Shown here: in pieces, positions 37,422 to 49,182 of the stretch | Numbering within the stretch: position 1 is the first letter of the stretch | How the letters are laid out: the number at the start of each line of letters is the position of its first letter | DNA from: Allantophomopsis cytisporea | Taxonomy: Eukaryota > Ascomycota > Leotiomycetes > Phacidiales > Phacidiaceae | Length of the DNA: 64,000 nucleotides | Assembly (NCBI GenBank): GCA_024752435.1 | Contig: CP103029.1 | Location: forward strand, 2,046,001-2,110,000 | Direction: 5' to 3' | Program-made: the position numbers and the translations under genes | Notes under the pieces: generated by a model | The model's input: the letters and a program-made list of their open reading frames with translations, nothing else | What the model was told of the DNA's origin: nothing | Database searches by the model: none

Positions 37422-38725
37422 TCAGAAGGCTCCACATGAGTTATTACCAATTCCGCCTCCGATTGTCATGGACCGGATGCCAGATTCCTGGGTAGCAGAG
37501 AAAGGGGACATAATACCCGCAGACATAGTAAATTCCTGGTAAGCGTCGTAAACCTGGAAAGAAAGTGCGTTCTCCGACTCGAATCCAACGCCGAAAAACC
37601 CTCCAAGGTAACAATTGACCGAATTGTAGATGTCGCTAAACGCAACGGAGTCGGAGGTCGACCCCCAGGACCATTCGGTGGACGCCAAGCTCTCTACGGA
37701 TTGGACCTCGAAATCAATGCCACCCGTAGTAAAATAGAAGTTGTTGTCACTGAATTGGTTCTGTCGGCGCTCTCTGTTGTTTGACTGGAAGCTGCCATCA
37801 CCAAGGCCGAGTTTAAAAGAATCCTTGCCATTAGCATCACGTCCCATGTACGTGAAATGGAAGTCTTGGCCGCCGCTCTTGACTCCAAACACTTCCCGGG
37901 GCACAACAAGCCTGGAGTCTCTCTTGTGATTAGTCTCCATCCCATCCCACATCCCGAGATGTCGAACCTCAGTCTTGAGTCCAGCCGATAAGTCACGCGC
38001 CCTATAACAGTCCGCCGTTAGTCACTATTTCTTCTCTTCTTCTTTCCAAGACAGTAACTATCAGATAAACCTACATAATACTAACCCACTTATCCCGCTT
38101 ATTGATTCCTGGAACTTTCCAGCCGTTGTTAGTTAGCGTAGTCGCAAGCTGGCCACGCCATATGGCTCCTTGATAAGTAAGCGTCGCAAGCACGACGAGT
38201 TGAGAAATGGCACCAAAAACGCATTGGATGCCGTTCCCAGCTTCTTGGGTAAATTGCTGGCAAGACTCGACTAGTCCAAACCAGGTCACTGGAGCAGCGG
38301 CGACGGCGTAGATCTTCAGCCCCATGAAAAGATATCTTGCGAAATCACCCGGGTCATCTCGAATTGCCAAATCGCTGCGGGGCCGAATTGCCAAGTCTCT
38401 GCTTTCACTACTGCTCCTCCTCACATCCACAGCAGCTTTGGCCTGGTCAGCACGTGGATTGGATCACGAGTGGACATGTGAAATGGGCAGGAAGATTCAA
38501 CATACTTGTATTAGGCCACCCAGCTGGAAGTTCTGGTAAGTAGTTATCGTATTGGATACCCGAACGCTTCTCGAGCCCTCTATTCAGGACTTCCGGGCTT
38601 CGTGAGGAAAACGTAGATCCCAAATTGGCACCTAAGCTTCTTGGTTCTGGTTCCCTTCTTCCGGGAACTAAAGCTAGCCCCGGGATGGCAACTGAGCTGA
38701 GGAAAAAGAACTGAGAAATCTTCAT
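37422..38725 (-). CDS. Unrecognised secreted or membrane protein (~386 aa)
   Basis: I do not recognise the family. A proposed model uses exons 38506-38725, 38075-38435 and 37422-38001, giving 387 codons including stop. The N-terminus is a signal peptide (MKISQFFFLSSVAIPGLA), followed by an Arg/Pro-rich propeptide-like part with a Lys-Arg site (GLEKRSG). The middle has two hydrophobic stretches (LKIYAVAAAPVTWFGLV; AISQLVVLATLTYQGAIW), and a short internal duplication (DLAIRPRSDLAIRDD). The C-terminal 200 residues are Gly/Ser/Phe-rich and beta-like, ending GGGIGNNSCGAF. The first intron uses an AAG acceptor and is the weakest point of the model; the second (GTAGGT donor) is needed to keep the frame open. 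Confidence 0.6.
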
Positions 38726-40248
38726 GTTAGGCTGCGAAAATGTTTCTGGAGCGGCTCAAAGGTAGGAGTTGCTCGAAAGAGATAAGTTTGTTCTAACTTG
38801 ATAAAATTGTTGTTCAGATCGAACTTTGAATTCTAAATCATTCGAAAACACAAGCTCCTTATAACAAGCCACAACGCATAGATTCTTTGATACTTGCGAA
38901 GCTACAGCCTATTGGCGTCTCGTGAAGCCATCGGAATAGCCCCCAAAACAATAAAGAGGCACTTTTTCTGAAATAATATTCCTTCATTGTCAGCCATATC
39001 TCTCGTGAGGATCGGTTGTGTGGTTAGTTTCTTCGTAATTATACCCTGCTAACTGCGTGTTAATACCATACAGCGATCTACACCAGAGGCTGAAGATTGT
39101 GTGATACTTATCAACAATCTTAAAATATGTATCAAAACTGTTGATATTTACACTGGTCAACTAAATCAATATCAAAAGCCGCACCCAATCCTGCTAAGTG
39201 CTGTGGCTGAGCAACAGGTTCTTAAAAGCGGGAGGTTCTCTTTATATTGTTCTGGAGTAAGTCGTATTCGATACTTTGGATTTATACGGCAATGGGCAGG
39301 CGTTTTGACATGAGATGAAGGACTCTGTATAATTTATAAGCGACTTCGTCGAACCGTACAGCTTTTAGTATTCATATATGGCCCCAGCACTTATCTTTTC
39401 GCCAATGACTAATCAATTATCGGCTCTTTTCCAGATAAACCGAAGTACAATCTGCAAGGCTCTTTGCTGACACTTGAAGTTCAGCTGCTGATATAAGTAA
39501 TGCGGTACGGGAGAAAAGTGCGGCTGCGGCAGCTCATTCAGTTCTAAGCCCGCCAATTGAAAGCCCCCTGGTCGCGAGGGTCTCTGCTATTTATAGGATA
39601 GTGCTTTTACGAGTCGAACGTTTTATTAGGAGAGACGACTCTTCACGCAGGCCATTTATTGTAAGGTTGCTTTTCCAGGTCGACTCGCAGCTTATGACGT
39701 CAACTTGATAGGTAAGGTACAGCCCCTGGCCAGATGATTTGGGATGAGATTAGGACTATGCACTAAAGAAAAAACAAATTTTGTACGCATTTTCACATAC
39801 GCAGTACAAGACCGGTGAGTTGGGAGTGAGCACAATCCACACCCTGTCCCGAATCATCCGGTTAGGGACTGTACTCCAGATTTCTTTTGACTGCGCCGTA
39901 CACAGAAATCCGCATCTTAGAAAATTTCGTTCGGCAACAACGTCTTTCCCTCATGCTAGCTTCTGTTGCGATAACTTGGCAAGTTTTGTAGCCGCTGTGC
40001 TTTATTCTAGCGGAGGCTCTGCTTTAACCACTTCAACCTACCCTGCGTAGTTTGTATGTATATAAAGTCCCATAATTACTTAACTATCTACTTCCCTGGC
40101 CTAACGAAATAGTCACTCATTTTCCATCTAAATATTGCCGCCAATTACCTAGACCCAGATTTGTCCCTATTATTAAATTTCTCGGTGTTTGCGTCTTGGT
40201 GATATCACCACTAACCGTGGTCGAGAAAGTCTAAGCGCGAAGCTGGAA
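38726..40248. other. Intergenic region
   Basis: About 1.5 kb between divergent genes, with no gene supported. A CRE-like palindrome TGACGTCA lies at 39694-39701, about 550 bases upstream of the small membrane protein gene. Confidence 0.45.
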
Positions 40249-40693
40249 ATGTCTTCTTCTTATAATGCCAACACGCCTGGCTTTCATGGTATGATTACCA
40301 AGTTCAATCGTAAGATACTAGTAGTAAATTGTTAACAATTTGTAGGGAAGGCTGTAGCGAGCAGTACCAGCTGGCCTACCATCGAGCAGGATGAGATAAC
40401 GTCTGGTTCGTTTTACCGTCTTGTCTGACAATGCCACTTCGCGCTAACTGAAACCAGGAAACATCAAGGACATACGTCTTCTCTTCCTATATTGCTTCGT
40501 CTGCCAAATCTTCAGCACTTACCGCGCTTACGAAATATACCAAGACTTTAAAAGCTGGGATAGTTTGAATCGTAAAGACAGATTCTTCTTCGCCTGGGGT
40601 GTCGTTTCTGCTGTCATCATGACCTCTTTTACGGCTGCTTATGCGCTCCTGGAATACCGGAGGAGGCATGTGAGGGGGAAAGATAAAATATGA
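40249..40693 (+). CDS. Small two-helix membrane protein (111 aa), unknown function
   Basis: Exons 40249-40288, 40346-40405 and 40458-40693 join in frame. The short N-terminus is Ser/Thr-rich. Two hydrophobic segments follow, IRLLFLYCFVCQIFSTYRAY and FFFAWGVVSAVIMTSFTAAY, separated by a charged loop (DSLNRKDR), and the C-terminus is strongly basic (EYRRRHVRGKDK). Three exons with standard splice sites support a real gene although no family is recognised. The basic tail suggests a cytosolic C-terminus. Confidence 0.6.
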
Positions 40694-41528
40694 TTTCTTG
40701 ATATAATATCTAAGGGTTTAACAAGTCTTGTTCATAGACTTGAGGAGAAAACGAAATAATGAAAGTGAGAGATATTAAATAGCAGTTCTAACTGTTGATC
40801 TTGCTTCAAATCGGGCTTCTTAGAAGCTATTCACCACCAAGTAATTCTGGTATCATCCTTGAGTTAAGGGTTGCAGAGTCTGCTTACAAGCGCATTTTGG
40901 AAGGATCTTGTAAGTAGGGTTGACTATTGTAAGGTCATGGCTACGATTTTGCTATAGTCAACTACTCGACTTTAGTTTTTGTTCTATTCATTGGTAGTGT
41001 ATTCTGATCACTATACAAGGTAGCTAATTCCTAACCCTTACCCGGCTTTTGGGGAAATATCATATTCAAGAAACGAACCGCGAAATGTATATGCTGCCCT
41101 ATCAAAACAGTTCATGGCTTACTTTACAATGAATGGGAAGAATCTCTGCATCATCTCGAAGGAGCAATTTGGAGTTGAACGGAATGTAAATATAAACAGC
41201 AATCTGCATGAAATCCGACGTTCCAACCTTGAATTGCTAAAAACCTTATAGTTAGGGAAAAGAAAACAGAAAGTATGATTCATATCCATTCGTTGACTTC
41301 CCTAGGTCTTTCATGAAGATACCTAAGAAAGACAATTCTTAAGTCATTCCTCAAAATCCAACTGCGTATGGTTTCTGAACCTGTCCCTGCTACAGAAAAA
41401 AGACGCTGATTAGTTTGCGAAGCGAGACGGTGGTCGGCCTTATGTTCTCCCAGACGACGACCAACATTAATTAAGGGTCAACATTGCGTATGATAAATGC
41501 ATACCAACAATCTCGATTATAGTTCAGA
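40694..41528. other. Intergenic region
   Basis: About 830 bases of AT-rich sequence between two genes on the same strand. Nothing else is seen. Confidence 0.5.
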
Positions 41529-42419
41529 ATGTCTGACTACCCAGTTCGTCCACAGACGCCCCAGGCGATGGTTCATCGCTTCCCCGATAAGCCGGACCTC
41601 TCATCTAAGAGGAACATGAAACCATCAAAGTACATAATTCTCATTATAGCTCCAACCGTAGTAGCAGGCAATGTGCTGATCGCCAAATCGGTTTCTAACA
41701 CCCTATCTTGCCCGCTCTTCCAAGGTGATAGCCTGCACGAGACCTCCGCTAAAGCTGCCAGCGCGGGAGTGCCGAGGCGCCCGACAGGGGCTGATCGTGA
41801 TGAGAAAGATATTCTATTTGGAGCGAATGAAGTACGATACCAGCGTATGTGGCTCTCGAAGATGATGAGGACAGGTCATCTGTTCCCAGAAGAGTCTCGA
41901 CCAGCTACTGAAGACTTCTCTGGATTTGGCAGGGCTTCATCCACCTCGACGAGCCGGCGAGGGTCTAGCAGTTCAGTCGCGTCGGTATCGTCATCGTCGG
42001 ATGGTGCTGTACCAACATCGAGCATGCCAAGCAGCTTCATGTCTTCTGGTCCGCCCACCACAAAGTATATTAACAAGCCTCCCGTGTTCACCCTATCTGA
42101 GGACGAGAAGTTGCACAAGGCAAATCCCGCCTTGATAGTTATTACCCATCCGAAGTTGGAGAAGTGGCACAAGGCTTCTATCAGGAGGGCTGTTGGTGTC
42201 TACGGTATCGGCGTCATTTTTGTTCCACTCTACGAGAAGGAGGAGCTGCCTGCGTTGAAACCCTTGGATCCGAAGACCATGGGCTCTTTTGATACTGCAC
42301 AAAAGCCTGACAGTGCATCTTTGGATGAAGAGATTGTGTTGAGAGTTAATGTCGAGGCGAAAGTCGAGGATCTCATTGAGGACATTGTTGATGGTGTGCG
42401 AGAGCTTATGAATGCATAG
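41529..42419 (+). CDS. P-loop kinase-like protein (gluconokinase-like) with a lost Walker A motif
   Basis: This intronless gene encodes 296 aa. The region KPSKYIILIIAPTVVAGNVLIAKSVSNTL followed by CPLFQGDSLH and GADRDEKDIL has the layout of the gluconokinase/shikimate-kinase superfamily (strand, P-loop, helix, substrate Asp, then a DADR-like motif). The expected GxxxxGK[ST] is replaced by APTVVAGNV, with no Lys/Ser-Thr pair, so ATP binding is doubtful. A Ser-rich insert lies near residues 136-172. The C-terminal part (ALIVITHPKLEKWHKASIRR, then VYGIGVIFVPLYE) looks well preserved. It may be a pseudoenzyme. The family call rests on layout only. Compare the long AT-rich flanks with this gene's balanced composition. 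Confidence 0.55.
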   Translation: MSDYPVRPQTPQAMVHRFPDKPDLSSKRNMKPSKYIILIIAPTVVAGNVLIAKSVSNTLSCPLFQGDSLHETSAKAASAGVPRRPTGADRDEKDILFGANEVRYQRMWLSKMMRTGHLFPEESRPATEDFSGFGRASSTSTSRRGSSSSVASVSSSSDGAVPTSSMPSSFMSSGPPTTKYINKPPVFTLSEDEKLHKANPALIVITHPKLEKWHKASIRRAVGVYGIGVIFVPLYEKEELPALKPLDPKTMGSFDTAQKPDSASLDEEIVLRVNVEAKVEDLIEDIVDGVRELMNA

Positions 42420-43388
42420 ATAAGAGATGTGTTTAAGAAAATGTAGCACAACAGCACAAAAGACATACTCGCAACCTGCAAAGAGAAGTAAAGAAACTAA
42501 GAAAATTATTTGTTGAAAATCAACAGAGAAGGATATGCTTGTATATGTACTACTCTATCTTGTTTCAACAGTGCCCAGGCGTAATTGAAATCGGATTCCC
42601 GAATTGATTGCAGTGGAAAATAGCACGGTATACCAATCAGGATCATTGGAAAAATACAACACCTTAATTTACAGCTCTACAGATATTCGTTTAAATTTCC
42701 ATCTATGTGTTAACTAGAGTTTTTATAGAGAAAGAATAATTTGCAATATATTGACTCATTCTGTAATTGTACATTGTACCGAGCCATCGTTCGCCACAAA
42801 TTCCAGGAGATACGCCAAGGCATTATCATTCAAGGCAAGTTTAGTATGATCCTCAGTTTTACAATTGGAAGGACGGGTCCATTTCCACATACAGTTGGTT
42901 AAGTCAGTACGGAACTTTCTCTATTATGATTAAGCTTGAATACCCCACTTGATCATACTCTCCACTATTCTATCAGATTAAGTCACTCTTCGTCATTGTA
43001 GAAGAAGAAGCCTATAACACTGTCTTCCTTTATTCAATTCTTTAGGAATCATTACAACCGTTGTATCGAACATTAGCAAGACACCCTAGCAATATAGGCT
43101 TATAAGTTCGTACACTTTAAATCACTCATATATTGCCATATTGCCATATTAAGAATGGGCTCAGGAGAATGCTTGAAATCTGCGTGAGGTGTACCAGAAT
43201 ATGAGTCATTATCAGATCAATGAGGTATATCTCCCTGCATTTCGTTATTGTTGTTACAGATCAATAGATTGATCCGAGCTGACTTGCCAAAAATAGCGTG
43301 TTATGCTGCTTGAAGATATCAAGTAACAATGGGAGGATGTGCTCTTATGTCACTCTACCACTATAAGCTCATCTGAGAGCGACCACTT
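42420..43388. other. Convergent intergenic region
   Basis: About 970 AT-rich bases between converging genes; no gene is seen. Confidence 0.5.
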
Positions 43389-44956
43389 TCATGACCAGTC
43401 TCCATCATCAACAATATGTTGCCCCTTCTCAGATGCTGCCAGAAGTTCCTGAATTGTCCATGGCTTGTATGTGTGTCCCGGAACGGCATTTGTGTTAGCG
43501 AACGAAGTCTCTTGTGTAATAGACCGAGCACAGCTGTCGTAATTACCGTATGAATATTTTTCTGGATCATGATGCATGACCCATTTGTCCACCACCTTAG
43601 CCATGATAGCAGGATCCTTTTCAACAGCTTCGCAGTCTGTGCGGTGCCAGCGCTCTCGCGTTTTAAATCCCATCTTTTGAGCGCATGAGACTCTCTCAGA
43701 TCTGTAAAATGGTCAACCTCAACTACATTGACAAAAACTTCTATTAAAGACTTACCTGAGCTTGTTATGTACTCAAACAGCCGTTGTGATATTGTCCTTC
43801 CCAGCTAAATCTAGACAGGCTGCAATTGAAATGGCATCCTCGAAAGCCATCGTAGCACCACTGGCAGAGGTGGGTAGGAATGAATGGGCAGAATCTCCGG
43901 TTTGCAAGATTCGGGCTTTTGGAGAAGCCCAAACCGATTGAGGATTTCGCCACATCAACTTCCAATCAATAACATCGTGTGGGGTTGCTCGCACAACGTT
44001 CTCAACGAAATTCCAACCAGATGCAGCTTTAATAGCCTTCTCCACGCTTTGCGTCTTTGACCAATTCTCCTCAGCGTTACCTTCGTCCTATGGAGAGTCA
44101 GCTTCGTGTGTAAGCATCGGATAAAAAAGTGTGCAGGTATAAGATACCACCAGCACAGCGGAAAACAAATACCTTGTATGTGAACATGTAAGCCACTTCA
44201 GATTCTGTCTTTGACATAATGCAATGGGAGTTGTTCCCAACAAAGGTATGAATCTTTCTGCCAACTTTATTGAACTCTTCCGCAACCACTGGGTCTGCAA
44301 GAGCATAATGGAGAGGAAAAGTAGTCCGGTAGATAGCGAAGGTGCTGCTAGTTGCCTTCTCTTTCTTGCCAGTGACGATCTCCCATGAGTTGGACCCTAC
44401 TCCATCGGCCGCAATCACAATATCAGGCTTGATATTTTCACCACTTTGCAGAATTACACCTCCGTAAGAATTGTCTTCATAGTAAGACTGGACTGGACTG
44501 TCGAACTCGACGTTGATTTCAATATCCTTGACATATTGATGTAAAACGCGATGCAACACCTTCCTAACAGTAGGGATCCCACACTGGTCTGGCAGACCAA
44601 TGGGAAACTCACCAATTAATGTACCATCAAACTTTGCTAAGCGCATAATAGGTGGAAAGGTGTGCTCCTGCAATCTTTCGAAGAATTCGGGCCACTCCTT
44701 CATAGTTCTTGGAGCACTGGGCCCAATTCCCAAGATATCACCTAACTCCAGTCAGTATTACGAGTTTAAAAATGACTTCTACGTTACGAAAAGATGCTAA
44801 GCTTGGGTCTCTCTCGATGATGCGAACATCATGACCTTTACGGTAAAACTCGATCGCAGCAGCAAGACCTGCAAGGCCAGCCCCGACAATCAATGTCGAG
44901 ATACCCGATGATGGTTTTCTCTGTAAAGAGTCTTTCAAATTCATTTCTTTCTCCAT
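43389..44956 (-). pseudogene. FAD-dependent aromatic-ring monooxygenase with an in-frame stop
   Basis: A salicylate-hydroxylase-like class A flavoprotein, which would hydroxylate an aromatic or polyketide substrate using NAD(P)H and O2. Exons 44788-44956, 44173-44741, 43756-44087 and 43389-43701 join to 461 codons. The Rossmann motif is VGAGLAGLAAAIEF (about residues 24-37), the DG motif is AADGVGSN, and the second FAD motif is GDSAHSFLPTSASGATMAFEDA-like, split here into GDSAHSFLPTS and GATMAFEDA. Codon 351 is TGA (43773-43775), in a position where relatives usually carry Arg (AV-R-V-x-N-K-L-R). The codon after it restores the normal sequence and the following donor is in the correct phase, so this is a point nonsense change, probably CGA to TGA. 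It would remove the last ~110 residues. Confidence 0.75.
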
Positions 44957-46960
44957 GCTGTTTGATGTTTTGTTTGAGCGCAGTATTATTCGTGATGATT
45001 AGTATCAGACTTGGTAAAGTTATTTGGAGAAGTAATATATACTTACTGTTCTCGTCTGATTGTCTATAAAGCTATTGGGAATTAGCGGGTACTGGTTTTG
45101 TGAACTGACGACGACACCTACGGCCATATAGCTCAGGGGTACCAAGTGGTCTCGGCATGACAAGCCACGATAATGTCGACGATCTGATCGGAGCGGGATA
45201 TCACTAGGTGATCTACTCAGTTAGCCGATGAATTCCACGAATTGAAGCATAACCATGATGTTCTGGAAGGTTAAAGTAAGCTATCAAATTTCCTGATTGA
45301 AACGTGATCTATCTACTAAGGCTTTTCCGTGGCGGACTGTTCCGAGGCAAGCCTATTATTGTATAATCAGGAAATAGAATCGTTTTAGCAACCACCTCCT
45401 AAATAAAATGAAGACAAATACGATTATATCATAATTCTAACAGGTATAAGCTACAACCCAAATCGGACTTAGATTGCATTAGATATGCTTTTCATAAGCT
45501 TCAGTTTGTCTCGGCAGCTGTAGGCGTGGAGCCGAGCCGAGCCGATCATATCAGGAATATACACGCCGGACTAAGATCCAACACTAAACCTCACATAAAA
45601 CTTATACTTGGAGGGACACTGGCTGCTGTATTATGTACCCAACAGGCTCATTCTAACCTTAGCTGCGAGTTGTCGACGCCGATACAATGAGCAAATTAAT
45701 AGAGGTGACGTACACGCCCCGCTGTAGTGTCGCTGTCATGTGGATCAAATCGGGGAACCTCAGCGCATGTATAAGGTTAGCAAAGGGACATCTAGACAAG
45801 CTTCCAATGGTATTTGAATTAATATAGACATTCAGTTACTTAAGTGCTCCGCAGGGCCAACACCGTATACAATAGTATATCCGGTGTGATAGTAGAGGTA
45901 GGCTTCAGGCAATTATGCAGTATTATTGTGACGACGGGTCTTCAAGGTAACGTGATGAAGACGGGCTCAGGCTTCCTCAGCGTCAGGTTCTCCTGGTAAT
46001 GCTTGGAGGGGAGGCAGGAGCTAGAGTATATGACACAAGGATCGGGATCAGGGTGCTTAGTTGAGTAGTGAAGCCCGATCACAGCTCAAGGGAATACTGA
46101 AAGCAAGGTAATGATTGTATTGGGTTGAGTGAGCTTATGTGAGTTGACCATGAGGTCCTAAATACTATGGGAAGTTCGCAGTCTATATACATATTGGTTT
46201 TTTACGTTGCTCATTCTTTCACCTAGTGAGCACGATGAGCACTGGTAACGCCACGTGACTTGTAAATCCCGTGCACTGAGGCTGAGGCCGTAACAATTAT
46301 GAAAGGACATTCAACTGCGACCCCATAAAAACTTAAAAAAGAGTTACACATGTGACGCTAAAAAGATGGAGATCAATTCGTTATTGTCTGTCCAATCAGA
46401 TAATAAGAATACAATGTATACTTTCTGTCATTGAAGCTCACGCATCAATTAATGCAGAAGTTATAAACGTGTAAGGTTTTGTACTGAAAGAAAACCGATG
46501 GTCGATTCTAGAGCAATCCCAACAAAATAGAATTGAGGGTTCCTCGACAGTCTATACGTAAAAATAAAGGGTTAGTTATGGAGTCTCCCAAGCTAACGTA
46601 AACTTGAGACCAATTCTACTATACAGAATACCACATGTCCTGATAATATCTCTCTTCCAGTTCAAAGGAACAAGAGTGAATTTCACTTTACTATATATGG
46701 AGCGGACAAGCAGTTGCCTTGAGTGAAGTGACGTCAAGACAGCGAGTTCAAGAAGAGAGAGAGAAGATGGAACTACTTTGACTACAACTGAAGGGTCACC
46801 ACACTCACTTACTATTTCCAGTTTAACGTGTAGTCATGGCAGTCTTCCAAAACTCTTGAAGTGTCAGACAAAGCAATACAATTTTTTTCAAGATAGAAAT
46901 CTAACATGTGCTAGCAGAGCGCGTATGGTACTACCTGGATAGTTGAGCCTGGTGCGTTCT
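44957..46960. other. Gene-poor interval inside the metabolic gene group
   Basis: About 2 kb with no gene supported. It includes the promoter of the monooxygenase at the left and the 3' flank of the epimerase-like gene at the right. A CRE-like palindrome TGACGTCA occurs at 46729-46736. A short tRNA box-A-like string at about 45128 was considered and not accepted. Confidence 0.45.
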
Positions 46961-48416
46961 TTAATCTTTCACAGATTCGAACAGAGACTCAATAAGACTG
47001 CTTTTCGCTTTTCCAAGCTCCAAAACAGCCTCAACCTCATCGTGTATATTGTGCAAGAACCGGTCTTTATCCCATTTTGGTCTCCACCCAATTTTGTCTG
47101 TATTCTTGGAGATGATGTTTTCACTATATCTTCATTAGTTGCACTTCCTCGACGTTCAAACAAGAAATAGTACCCACCCAGAGTTCCAAAGAACTTGGAC
47201 ATATTGTGCTGGGACACCCAGTGCTTCCGCGGCAGCTTCATTGCTAGGCCAAGTCTCTGTCTTCGAACTTGTCACGAGACTACGAGCTTTGAGAGTTGCG
47301 GCTAAGTGATCTAGAAATTCCCACCAATTTATGTCGTGAGCCAATGCGAAGTAGTAACCTTTTGTACCATGTGGGATTGTTCTTTTCTGTATAATTTTCT
47401 CGACGATGCTGCCATACAAGGCAGTCAAATCTGAAATATGTACACCAGAAACTGTCTGTATAAATCATCAGAGCCAGGATTTGACTGCGTGCTGGTTTTA
47501 TATCTTACGGTATCTTCAGCGAATTTGAAAACCGCTTTTTGCGAAATACTGGCGTTGACATACACTGGTAGTACCACAGACAGTTTGTTCCACTCGCCAC
47601 TGCCTTTGCCATCTGGGGTAACGATCAGTCTGAAGGGATACTATATATCTTTGCAATTGTGGGATACTCACAGACTGTAGAAGGAATAACAATAAAGCTG
47701 GTCACTCCCCGGGCCTTGGCATGTTCAATAACAGCTACGTCAGTCTGCTTAAAGTTAGAACGTGTGTTGTCAGAACATAACTTCTAGTGATTGATTGGCG
47801 TTACCTTTCGAATAGGGAAGGAATCTGCCAGTTGCTTTTCTTGATCAAACACATCGTCTGTATCCTTCGTGACCCCATGCGGCCAACCAGTATTCTCATA
47901 GAATGCGCTCAACCCCGAGGTCTATCTCGCGATCAGTGATGGATGAGCTCAACAGGGTTATAATACTTACGTGGATAAAATAGGTTTCTTCTCCACTCAC
48001 TTTCCCCTGTTTGCTGAGCGCGGTAATGAGATGAATTGCTAGGCTTTGTTCTAAAGAACTCACCGTGTGAATGACGATGTTGACTATGAATCAGTTAACT
48101 CAATCCGCATGCACGAATGTTATCCAAGGTAGCAAAAGTTCGTACTTTCGTGGCGCAAAAGGCTTTCTACTACTGCCGTTTCATCCGTAAGATCCAATTG
48201 GAGCACGTTGATACTCAATTTAGACAAAGCTTCGGCTTGCTCTTTAGATCTGACTGCAGCAGTGATACGACTGCTTTTGATGAAGGTTTTGTCGCTGGCC
48301 AAGAAGTCCGCAATTAGGGAGCCTCCTCTGCATAGAAGTTAGCGATTGATATGAATCTTCCAACTGTAATCATACATATAGCCAGCAGCACCAGTGATGA
48401 GGATATTTGGGCCCAT
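46961..48416 (-). CDS. NAD-dependent epimerase/dehydratase-family (extended SDR) protein
   Basis: A 356-aa Rossmann protein, in eight exons: 48376-48416, 48146-48327, 47971-48083, 47805-47921, 47672-47744, 47509-47612, 47178-47455 and 46961-47123; the frame closes. The dinucleotide loop is MGPNILITGAAGYIGGSLIA, with TAAVRSKEQAEAL at the start of strand 2 and VLQLDLTDETAV typical of atypical/extended SDRs. YGKGSGEWNK and a preceding IPSTV resemble fungal epimerase-like proteins found in secondary-metabolite clusters. An apparent GTGAGT donor at 48063 is read through, because the uninterrupted frame (HTVSSLEQSLAIHLITAL) is clearly coding. The substrate is unknown. The start lies 766 bases from the divergent SDR gene. 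Confidence 0.85.
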
Positions 48417-49182
48417 GGTGCTTGTAGATGGAAGAAGGCAATTAGGTTGCGTTTTGCGACGGGTCGGTGCAGGTAAACGACTCTGAAATGGTCTTCGAGG
48501 TGAGTACGAGTAATTCAGCTTGGATCAGACCTGATCTTATATAGTATGTTCCCATAGCCATTGTGTTAGAAATTTGGTTCGATTATTCCTTATCAAAACT
48601 GGGTGGATTCATCACGGTCAATAGTAATATGCCACGGCAGGAATAACAAATGAGGAGTTACAATTGATAATCAGTAAGGAAGTCAATCAATTACGAAAGA
48701 TATCATCAGGCTTGATCATTGGATATCCGGTACGTTCTAAGCTCCCGAAACCATCGCTTTTGCCAGGTAAAGTTGATGACAAAAATTGAGATCACTACCT
48801 ATGGCCCTAGAATTTATCTAGGTTAGAACGCGGCAGCGGTGGGCTTGGATACTCCGATCGCAAGTACATGAGCCTAGGAGTGACTAACGATTATCTTCTG
48901 TAAACCCCGGATTTCAAATCTCACCTGCTGAGGAAAAGCTCCGGTAAGCGCTGTTTTCACACGGAGTATCCGAAGGCTCCGGCCCCGAAGCCATTAAATG
49001 CATGACTAAATACATACATTACTACGTATATATGCACCAGATCTACGTAAATGCAACACATAAAGAGACATGCCTTCGTTGAAAGTATATAAAATGGACC
49101 ACTTGGACAATACCTAGAGAGTATTTTTGTTCGTACCATAGTCAACTGAACATTGTTTTCAACGAAATTCGAAGCTATTATA
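48417..49182. promoter_or_regulatory. Divergent promoter of epimerase-like and SDR genes with a 10-bp inverted repeat
   Basis: The two divergent start codons bound this region. A perfect inverted pair GGATACTCCG (48847-48856) and CGGAGTATCC (48962-48971) lies in it, 105 bases apart. Both arms contain a CGG/CCG triplet, the usual half-site of Zn2Cys6 regulators such as the one encoded 1.4 kb downstream. A role as operator is inference. Confidence 0.45.

Noticed and set aside
45128..45210. tRNA-like string with TAGCTCAGGGG
   Set aside because: A box A resemblance exists but no box B or cloverleaf could be formed by eye.
48061..48063. GTGAGT donor in the epimerase-like gene
   Set aside because: Reading through gives uninterrupted, coding-like sequence to the next strong donor, and no acceptor fits the phase.
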